From NCBI GenBank assembly GCA_019918135.1, contig WBZZ01006408.1, positions 67,501-105,000 on the forward strand: DNA of 37,500 bases. Reading direction: 5' to 3'. The position numbers were made by a program, and so were the translations under genes. The notes beneath the pieces are model-generated. The model did not search any database. It saw nothing but the letters and a program-made list of their open reading frames with translations, and was not told the origin of the DNA. Positions within the stretch are counted from its first letter, which is position 1; each line of letters opens with the position of its first letter. This DNA is from Paulinella micropora. Taxonomy: Eukaryota > Cercozoa > Imbricatea > Euglyphida > Paulinellidae. Below, one piece after another: positions 31,979 to 37,500 of this stretch.

Positions 31979-32336
31979 CTACGAATTCCAAACACACAAC
32001 AATTCGCCCCGCTAAATTTCCTGTGTCAATATTTCCGCTGTCAGTTTCAAGGATTTTAAATGTATATTGTCCGTCTGTCCATCCGACGACACCCAAATTA
32101 TAACCGAGATTTGAAATGTTTGCTGTAGTGCTGTCAGCAAATGTTCCAATAATTCCAATTCTATCCATGTAAAGAATTCTGGTTTTGGTTTCTGTCTGGT
32201 CGTTCATATAGTGGATAAACTTAACATTCATTTTGGTGGGTGTGAATGACATTTGGATATTCTTATTAAATGTTTTGCTTCCTCCCGCAAAATCATTGCT
32301 CAGAAAAATAATCTTTTGGTATTTGAACTCAGTCAT
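31974..32336 (-). CDS. 120-aa conserved structural-type protein (element 2)
   Basis: The same length as its element 1 homologue and almost identical (GSKTFNKNIQMSFTPTKM, YMDRIGIIGTFADS, GWTDGQYTFKILETDSG). The stop codon TAG forms part of the adjacent hairpin end (GATAGTT in place of GATATTT). The start follows AAAATATAGT. Probably a virion component; the function is not recognised. Confidence 0.75.
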   Translation of the reverse strand: MTEFKYQKIIFLSNDFAGGSKTFNKNIQMSFTPTKMNVKFIHYMNDQTETKTRILYMDRIGIIGTFADSTTANISNLGYNLGVVGWTDGQYTFKILETDSGNIDTGNLAGRIVVCLEFVG

Positions 32337-32361
32337 ACTATATTTTGTATAATATAAAAAA

Positions 32362-32658
32362 ATGATTTTAATATTCTTGTTTATGATATCTCCAACTTGT
32401 TGGAGATTTGTGCTAGGTCGGACTGCCTGCGACTTTTACTCACGGATAAGTGAAAAAAAGAATATTAGTTGTGTTTATTGTATTCAAAAGGGTATAGATA
32501 CTAAATTTAAATGTGTGTATAAGCCCATGTCAGATTGGTGTATTAGTTTTGATGAAGCCCTGCCTTTAATGTGTGCGGATATGTTGAATTTTCATGAAAA
32601 TTCAACATTGGATGCTATGTGGTATAAAATACATACCTATGAATGTTCATTTCTTTGA
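32362..32658 (+). CDS. 98-aa cysteine-rich protein with hydrophobic N-terminus (element 2)
   Basis: Homologue of 12206-12466. The Cys-containing core is nearly unchanged (ACDFYSR, SEKKNISCVYCIQKGIDTKF, YKPMSDW, ECSFL). Two palindromes have been added in frame: one at 32388-32407 within the N-terminal hydrophobic part (coding ISPTCWRF) and a 28-bp one at 32581-32608 (coding MLNFHENST). The protein stays open despite both. Here the start lies 25 bases from the divergent 120-aa gene start, not overlapping as in element 1. Its end overlaps the convergent membrane-protein gene by 12 bases. Confidence 0.65.
   Translation: MILIFLFMISPTCWRFVLGRTACDFYSRISEKKNISCVYCIQKGIDTKFKCVYKPMSDWCISFDEALPLMCADMLNFHENSTLDAMWYKIHTYECSFL
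32388..32407. repeat. Family P palindrome in the cysteine-rich gene
   Basis: ATCTCCAAC-TT-GTTGGAGAT has perfect 9-bp arms, is in frame near the N-terminus, and is absent from element 1. Confidence 0.87.
32581..32608. repeat. 28-bp perfect palindrome in the cysteine-rich gene
   Basis: The left arm ATGTTGAATTTTCA is followed immediately by its exact complement. It is in frame and absent from element 1. The arm sequence is unrelated to the CTCCGAC type. Confidence 0.9.
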
Positions 32659-33039
32659 AGAAGGTGATGGAAGGCATATCCCAATCAAAAGTGTTAAAAT
32701 ACCGACATAAGTATTAGCAACCTCACAAGGTAAGTTCTTTTCAGATAGCCTTACGATACAAAGGGTTATAATGGAGATAATGATACCCATTTGAAATAAG
32801 TATTTAATAAGTCGGCTGTCTGTCGGTCTGTTTTTCATACAACAGCACGACCAGTTATCTTCCAATTCATGCTCTACTTTTTTTTCCTCAGTCTTTAGTT
32901 CTACTTCAAGAACACGGGATTTTAACTCTGGAGTTAATTCACTATCCATATCTCCGACGTGTCGGAGATTTACATGTCCGAGATTATCCATATCCATAAT
33001 AGGTGGGGGTCTGTGAAGTCTGGTTGTATTATTAGCCAT
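32647..33039 (-). CDS. Small membrane protein with two transmembrane segments (element 2)
   Basis: This 130-aa homologue of 12455-12805 has the start MANNTTRLHRPPP; the frame upstream opens only with TTG. It has the same helix, Cys cluster (NWSCCCM) and hydrophobic pair (GIIISIITLCIVRL, TYVGILTLLIGICL). It is 14 residues longer because a palindrome plus a half palindrome (32950-32985) add a NLGHVNLRHVGDMDS stretch after MDMD. Its start overlaps the fibre stop by 8 bases. Confidence 0.75.
   Translation of the reverse strand: MANNTTRLHRPPPIMDMDNLGHVNLRHVGDMDSELTPELKSRVLEVELKTEEKKVEHELEDNWSCCCMKNRPTDSRLIKYLFQMGIIISIITLCIVRLSEKNLPCEVANTYVGILTLLIGICLPSPSSKK
32950..32985. repeat. Family P palindrome plus half element in the membrane-protein gene
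   Basis: ATCTCCGAC-GT-GTCGGAGAT lies at 32950-32969, followed by TTACATGTCCGAGAT, a half element of the other arm type. Net addition relative to element 1 is 42 bases (14 codons), in frame. Confidence 0.87.
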
Positions 33040-34279
33040 TGGTTGGATATACAACGGCTCTTATTTCTGCTAGTTGATTGGTTAAATCTTGTAATATATT
33101 GAGTAAAGTTTTATTTTCTTTTTCTAAATTATCTACCCTATCTCGGACATGTCCGAGATTATCCCTATCTCCAACGAGTTGGAGATTTACGTGTTGAAAA
33201 GCACTGACTAATATTGGTATAAAGTCAGTATATGTTATGCCTTCAAGGTAGTCGTCTCCATACTCTGTTTTTACCCCACTTTCGGATACAAATTCAGGAA
33301 ATACTTTTTTGACTTCGTCCGCAATAAATCCGTGGCCTTTTTTTTCTTTCTTCTCATCTGATTTCCAATAATATGAACAACAATTTATTTTCATTAGTTT
33401 ATCGCAACAATCACCGCAGTCTAATGTGTTAATATCTGATTTTAATCTCCTGTCCGAGGAGTTTGTCCAAGCACCATTAAGCGGGATATAATTATAACTA
33501 CCTGACGGCTCACCAGTAGTAGAGTTTGAAGTAGTCCAAGCATGAAGCAAACCAGTTGAAGAAACAATTACACCATAATTCGTATATCCTCCCGATTTAA
33601 AAAATAGTTGCGGGTCATTAGTAGAAGCGGGTCTTTTTCGTATTAATAAATTACCGCTGGATGCTGTTGGTAAAACTAACTCTCCCGACGTATTAATATT
33701 AATCGCCTCAGTGTAAGATATATTGTTTCCAACCGCTGTTCCTGCATTATAATAAAAAGCGAGTTTTCCACCTTTTTGAATTAGAAAGTTTGAACCGCTG
33801 TGGCTTGATTTCCAGTTCGTGCCATCAAAATAAGCATCAAAACTTAAATTGACATTGTCGTGTGCCCAATTCAATAATTGAAATGTTGGATAAGCATCCG
33901 CCGTTGTTATTGCTTGTAAGTGTGCTCCTGCGACATTACTCGCCGTTCCGTATATTTCTAAACCACCTGTCGCTCCCACTCCTTTCGTTGAGTTGCCTAT
34001 GATTATCTGCTTACCTAGTGCTGTTGTTATTTTATCGCTCGTTGTTAATGTTGTTGTTGATACACCCGCACTAGCCGTTATCAATCCCTTCGTCCATAAT
34101 GTTCCGTTTGCCCCGTTTAATGACATTAACAATTGTTCGGACGAGTTCTCCCATATAAAACCATCGGTTGAAGCATTACTTACCCTAAATCTAACAGCAA
34201 AAGAAGTGAAATCATTGCCTGCAACCGCAGACCCTCCCGCTAGACTTCTGGTATTTGCACCTCCTCCATTTGAAGCCAT
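33032..34279 (-). CDS. C-terminal fibre fragment with S74 chaperone (element 2)
   Basis: This 415-aa frame begins with an ATG (MASNGGGANTRSL) internal to the ancestral fibre gene. It covers the distal region and the S74 chaperone (NSSDRRLKSDI, GHGFIADEVKKVFPEFVSES) with the coiled-coil tail. It is separated from the N-terminal part by a frameshift near 34449. The predicted self-cleavage Ser is intact. It may be untranslated, translated from this internal ATG, or part of a full protein if the frameshift is a sequencing error. Confidence 0.75.
   Translation of the reverse strand: MASNGGGANTRSLAGGSAVAGNDFTSFAVRFRVSNASTDGFIWENSSEQLLMSLNGANGTLWTKGLITASAGVSTTTLTTSDKITTALGKQIIIGNSTKGVGATGGLEIYGTASNVAGAHLQAITTADAYPTFQLLNWAHDNVNLSFDAYFDGTNWKSSHSGSNFLIQKGGKLAFYYNAGTAVGNNISYTEAININTSGELVLPTASSGNLLIRKRPASTNDPQLFFKSGGYTNYGVIVSSTGLLHAWTTSNSTTGEPSGSYNYIPLNGAWTNSSDRRLKSDINTLDCGDCCDKLMKINCCSYYWKSDEKKEKKGHGFIADEVKKVFPEFVSESGVKTEYGDDYLEGITYTDFIPILVSAFQHVNLQLVGDRDNLGHVRDRVDNLEKENKTLLNILQDLTNQLAEIRAVVYPTNG
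33140..33186. repeat. Tandem family P palindromes in the element 2 fibre tail
   Basis: ATCTCGGAC-AT-GTCCGAGAT (33140-33159) and ATCTCCAAC-GA-GTTGGAGAT (33167-33186) are the same pair, order and linker as 12906-12952. Confidence 0.9.
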
Positions 34280-34340
34280 ATAAATGCCATAACTGGTGTT
34301 GCCAGTGTCCCACAGAAATATTCCTCTTGTATTACCTCCA

Positions 34341-36845
34341 TTAGTATTTCCTTGTATAACTATGCTTGAACCTCCTGTTGCTGTTAATAATCCGCTTGCG
34401 GTTAGTGTCGTTGTTGATATACCCGCATTTGCCGTTATTAATCCACTTTGCTGTTGTTGTTGATATACCCGCGGTTGAAGTAATTGTTGTTCCTGTTATT
34501 GTTCCGCCACTCGTTATGTTGTTGCTGTTCATATCTAAGGCTCCATAAAACCGCATACCGCCCGCATTGTTAAAACGGACAATGTCAGACGAAGCACTTT
34601 TATTATCCAAAAGTTTTGAAATATAAAGTCCCGCCCCTTTTACATCAGATGCTACATTCGTAAATACATAACCTCGTTGGTTTGCGGTTCCACTTGAAGC
34701 AGTATTTAAAGTGTATAAGAAATACTGATAATCACCAGTCGTCTGTGAAAAGAATATATCTCCTCCGTTTTGGTTTAATATCCTCGCACCATTATATGTT
34801 ATATTTCCACCATTAATGATATCCACATTATTGAAATCGGCTTGACTTAACAAATTCAGTGCCCTTACATCATTTCTTGTTCCATTAAATATCTTAATTC
34901 CTGTTATGGTTTGGTCGCCTGTTAGTTTTACATTTTGCCCGTCCAATGTGTCCGCATACCCTTTTGTTGCTCCGTCCGTTGATAATGTCGGAGTTCCAAG
35001 GTTGGCTATTTTGCTACTATTACAATCTAGCCCCGAAGCATTTACCCAACCGACTATCGCCCCATCAATAATAAAACTTATTTTTTTCGCAGAAATTTCA
35101 AAGTTGTAATATGTTGCTGTTTTCATATCCAAACTAGCAATTGACCCGATATTGGCTGTGGAGTTAAAAACCACGAATGTTCCTTTTGTTGTCGCATTGA
35201 TTGAATTTCCTGTTATTTCAAGACCACTACTATATGTTTTAATTCCTGCTATGGTTTGGTTTCCTGTTAGTTTCACATTTTGCCCGTCTAATGTATCCGC
35301 ATACCCTTTTGTCGCTCCGTCCGTTGTTGCTGTTGGTGTGGCTAAGTTTGTAATTTTTCTGTTGTTTAAAGATAGTGTCGTGCCAGTCGCGGTCGCGATT
35401 ACATTATCCCCCGCATATAAATCAACATATGAACCTGTTATTTGTATCGGATAATAGGCTGCGGTTGCTATTTTTTGTGCCACAATCTCTCCTATATTTG
35501 TCGCCGTATCAAAGGCAATACCGATACCATCAAAAGCGGTTGGAGCAGTAGCACCCCGCACTTCTATTGTTGAAGTAAATTTTTTATTCCCTGCTATGGT
35601 TTGGTCTCCTGTTAGTTTTACGGCCGAAGTATCAAGAGTAGAAACATCAACACCATCAACAAGATTAACATTTGTTATACTTTGGCTTTTCATATCAATC
35701 CCCGCACTAGCATTTATTATGTTACTGAATGTTTTGGTTCCTGCTATGGTTTGGTCTCCTGTTAGTTTGACGACTGCGGTATCAAGGGTGGATACATCAA
35801 TACCATCAACATTACCAACATTTGTTATGTTAAATCCTCCCATATTTAAACTGCCCGTCATAGCCGTTGTGCCGTCCTTTGCTAGTTTCGTATCGGTATA
35901 TGCTTTTGTTGAAGCATCGCCGTCATAGAATGGTGCGGGCAGTCCGCTGATTGCTGTCGTGCTGTTAAAATTTAAAACATTATTTGTCAATGTCATTCCA
36001 CCCCCTGTTGTTGGAGCAAAAAGTATAGAAGAACCGACAATAGTTAGTGGATAGCCCGTTACTCCACCTACCTCCGACGAATAGATAGAACCCATATTAT
36101 TGTTGTAATTGAAGAATAACTTGCCAGTGTTTAATGGATTTGAGTCTTTTACGGCTACATAAGTAGTAAATGTTTTATTCCCTGTTATGGTTTGGTCTCC
36201 TGTTAGTTTAACGACTGCGGTATCAAGAGCAGAAACATCAATACCATCAACATTACCAACATTTGATACATTAAAACCTCCCATATTTAAATCCCCTATC
36301 ATCATAGCGAGCCCATCCAATCTAAGAAAAGGTGAAGCAACATTTCTCCATTGCCCCGTGCTATAAATGAGTAGTTCGTTATCGGTTGGTGTTGTTATGA
36401 CTACATCACTTAAAGCATCTATTGATTTAGTTGCTATCCTTGTGTCAAAATCTATATTAGCCCTTGCTGTGGTGTAGTATAAGTTAGTTCCTTCGGTTAA
36501 GTTGGTTGTGCTCTTTGTTGCTAATTGAGTGTCAAACCTAGCATTAGTATAATATAAATTGGTGCCTTCGGCTAGGTTAGTGGTTGATTTAGTAGTTAGT
36601 CGCGCATCAAACCTACCATCAGTATAGTATAGATTAGTGCCTTCTTTTAAGTCAGTGGTTGATTTTAAAGCCAACCTCGCATCAAATCGGCTGTTAGTAA
36701 AATAAAGATTTACGGGGTCAGCATCTTCTGGCACCCTATCTGTGTATAAGCCCACTATGTTTGTGTTGGTAAGGTCTAAGTTTTTAATATCTAGACTATC
36801 AACTGCGATTTCTGATAAACCTAGTAAGGATTTATATTGCGACAT
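34341..36845 (-). CDS. N-terminal fibre fragment (element 2, frameshifted)
   Basis: This 834-aa frame matches the first two thirds of the element 1 fibre, including the N-terminal SQYKSLLGLSEIAVDSLDIK. It has four LYYTNARFD-type repeats (element 1 has three), the KLTGDQTI shaft repeats and the GISTTT part. Near 34449, five bases (CGCGG in element 1) are missing, so the last 35 or so residues are out of frame and the chaperone is lost. Unless the break is an error, a fibre without its folding domain would probably not trimerise. Confidence 0.78.
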   Translation of the reverse strand: MSQYKSLLGLSEIAVDSLDIKNLDLTNTNIVGLYTDRVPEDADPVNLYFTNSRFDARLALKSTTDLKEGTNLYYTDGRFDARLTTKSTTNLAEGTNLYYTNARFDTQLATKSTTNLTEGTNLYYTTARANIDFDTRIATKSIDALSDVVITTPTDNELLIYSTGQWRNVASPFLRLDGLAMMIGDLNMGGFNVSNVGNVDGIDVSALDTAVVKLTGDQTITGNKTFTTYVAVKDSNPLNTGKLFFNYNNNMGSIYSSEVGGVTGYPLTIVGSSILFAPTTGGGMTLTNNVLNFNSTTAISGLPAPFYDGDASTKAYTDTKLAKDGTTAMTGSLNMGGFNITNVGNVDGIDVSTLDTAVVKLTGDQTIAGTKTFSNIINASAGIDMKSQSITNVNLVDGVDVSTLDTSAVKLTGDQTIAGNKKFTSTIEVRGATAPTAFDGIGIAFDTATNIGEIVAQKIATAAYYPIQITGSYVDLYAGDNVIATATGTTLSLNNRKITNLATPTATTDGATKGYADTLDGQNVKLTGNQTIAGIKTYSSGLEITGNSINATTKGTFVVFNSTANIGSIASLDMKTATYYNFEISAKKISFIIDGAIVGWVNASGLDCNSSKIANLGTPTLSTDGATKGYADTLDGQNVKLTGDQTITGIKIFNGTRNDVRALNLLSQADFNNVDIINGGNITYNGARILNQNGGDIFFSQTTGDYQYFLYTLNTASSGTANQRGYVFTNVASDVKGAGLYISKLLDNKSASSDIVRFNNAGGMRFYGALDMNSNNITSGGTITGTTITSTAGISTTTAKWINNGKCGYINNDTNRKRIINSNRRFKHSYTRKY

Positions 36846-36903
36846 ATTATATTAATAAATATTTAATTTGAAAATACTAAAAATATATTAATCTTAGTAT
36901 AGA
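36846..36903. promoter_or_regulatory. Divergent intergenic promoter region (element 2)
   Basis: The ends match 16539-16592: TATTATATTAATAA next to the fibre start, and ATATATTAATCTTAGTATA next to the plus gene. The middle differs. Conserved ends suggest two back-to-back promoters. Confidence 0.5.
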
Positions 36904-37446
36904 ATGCCGTCAGCAGAAGCAAGTCGTAAGAATTGGGGTAGTGCTGTGGAAGGAATAAAAGCGAAAGCGAAACAGCGAAAGATGGAGCATGCTAAAAATG
37001 TATTAGCACAATACCGAAATGCTGTAAAGCAAGAAGACGAAGATATGGAGGAACGAATAAAACAAATTGAAGAAAAGAACTTGGCTAAGGATATTATTAC
37101 TGAACATGATAATGATGATAATCTCCGACACGTCGGAGATAGTGAGGAAAAGAGTGATAGTGAGGATGAGGTTGATTTCACTGATATCATTGCCGAAAAG
37201 ATGGCTAAGATGAAAATTAAAAGAGCGAAGGCGGAGACTAAGAGAGTGAAGAAGAGTAAGAAACAGGAGCGAGAGCCTGACGAAAGTGAAGAAAGTGAAA
37301 GCGAGAGTAGTGAAGAGGAAACACCAAAACCAAAGAAAGGTAAGGGTAAAAAATCAAGTAGTGTAAGTGTAAAGGTATATAATCAATCTTCAGGTGCTAA
37401 GAAAGAAAAAAGTGAAGAAATAGATAGAGTGTTTTTAAAATTTTAA
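36904..37446 (+). CDS. 180-aa highly charged coiled-coil protein (element 2)
   Basis: Homologue of 16593-17135 with an identical N-terminal 70 residues and the same VKVYNQSSGAKKEKS tail. The middle acidic region differs by palindrome content: it has an RHVGD-coding palindrome at 37121-37140 and lacks the 28-bp palindrome of element 1, so both proteins end up the same length. After its stop (TAAATTCACC), no family H hairpin is seen in the remaining 54 bases of the window. Confidence 0.75.
   Translation: MPSAEASRKNWGSAVEGIKAKAKQRKMEHAKNVLAQYRNAVKQEDEDMEERIKQIEEKNLAKDIITEHDNDDNLRHVGDSEEKSDSEDEVDFTDIIAEKMAKMKIKRAKAETKRVKKSKKQEREPDESEESESESSEEETPKPKKGKGKKSSSVSVKVYNQSSGAKKEKSEEIDRVFLKF
37121..37140. 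repeat. Family P palindrome in the element 2 180-aa gene
   Basis: ATCTCCGAC-AC-GTCGGAGAT has perfect 9-bp arms, is in frame (NLRHVGD), and is absent from element 1 at this site. Confidence 0.88.
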
Positions 37447-37500
37447 ATTCACCAAAGGAAATGATAAGAATAATAATTACTATACTCTGGATTATTATAA

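Noticed and set aside
31915..32103. Plus-strand 62-aa frame with MSETNESV
   Set aside because: It reads through the family H hairpin and antisense to the conserved 120-aa gene. The same peptide in the protease gene comes from the same hairpin.
1..37500. A virophage (Lavidaviridae) assignment
   Set aside because: The polymerase, integrase and protease set with this MCP and fibre fits Polinton/PLV elements better. A virophage-like helper dependence cannot be judged from sequence alone.

Overview
The window holds two related Polinton/Maverick-type elements (polinton-like viruses, PLVs) lying head to tail. The gene set supports this call: a protein-primed family B DNA polymerase, a retrovirus-type integrase, an adenovirus-type cysteine protease, a packaging ATPase, a double-jelly-roll-type major capsid protein, a penton-type minor capsid protein and an S74-chaperone fibre. 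The DNA is AT-rich, genes are packed with few spare bases, one gene appears to carry a small spliceosomal intron, and short TATA-like motifs sit directly before many start codons. The likely host is a unicellular eukaryote such as an alga or other protist; the exact host cannot be read from the sequence.

Element 1 (about 1-20080, possibly a little further) looks intact. It is bounded by near-identical terminal inverted repeats (1-246 and 19833-20079) that carry a small CxC-H-H zinc-finger gene. The left plus-strand arm has two small basic or zinc-finger genes, the DNA polymerase, and two small proteins with ExoX-like C-terminal domains. The centre (4665-16538) is a minus-strand virion module. 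In transcription order it runs fibre, small membrane protein, 120-aa protein, ATPase, small basic protein, scaffold-protease fusion, penton, major capsid protein and a 411-aa virion-type protein. One small cysteine-rich plus-strand gene (12206-12466) is embedded in it. The right plus-strand arm has a 180-aa charged protein, the integrase, two genes of unknown function (one apparently spliced) and several DNA hairpins.

Element 2 (about 20286-37500, running off the window) repeats the same order but is damaged. The polymerase has lost its N-terminal fifth at a hairpin and has His in place of the Tyr of motif A. The second ExoX-like gene, the scaffold-protease gene and the fibre gene carry frameshifts. 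It also has a DCL/HNH-like gene that element 1 lacks.

Two families of palindromic DNA stand out. Family P is a set of 20-28 bp near-perfect palindromes, typically ATCTCCGAC-NN-GTCGGAGAT with compensating arm changes. They sit mostly inside coding sequence, in frame, and are often present in one element but not at the same place in the other. Family H is a set of about 50-65 nt hairpins with fixed ends (GATATTT...AAACATC) and variable, compensating arms. They sit at stop and start codons, usually as inverted pairs filling the whole intergenic space. One pair with the same 33-nt spacer occurs before the integrase in element 1 and before the ATPase in element 2. Family H is the best candidate here for an undescribed mobile or regulatory system.
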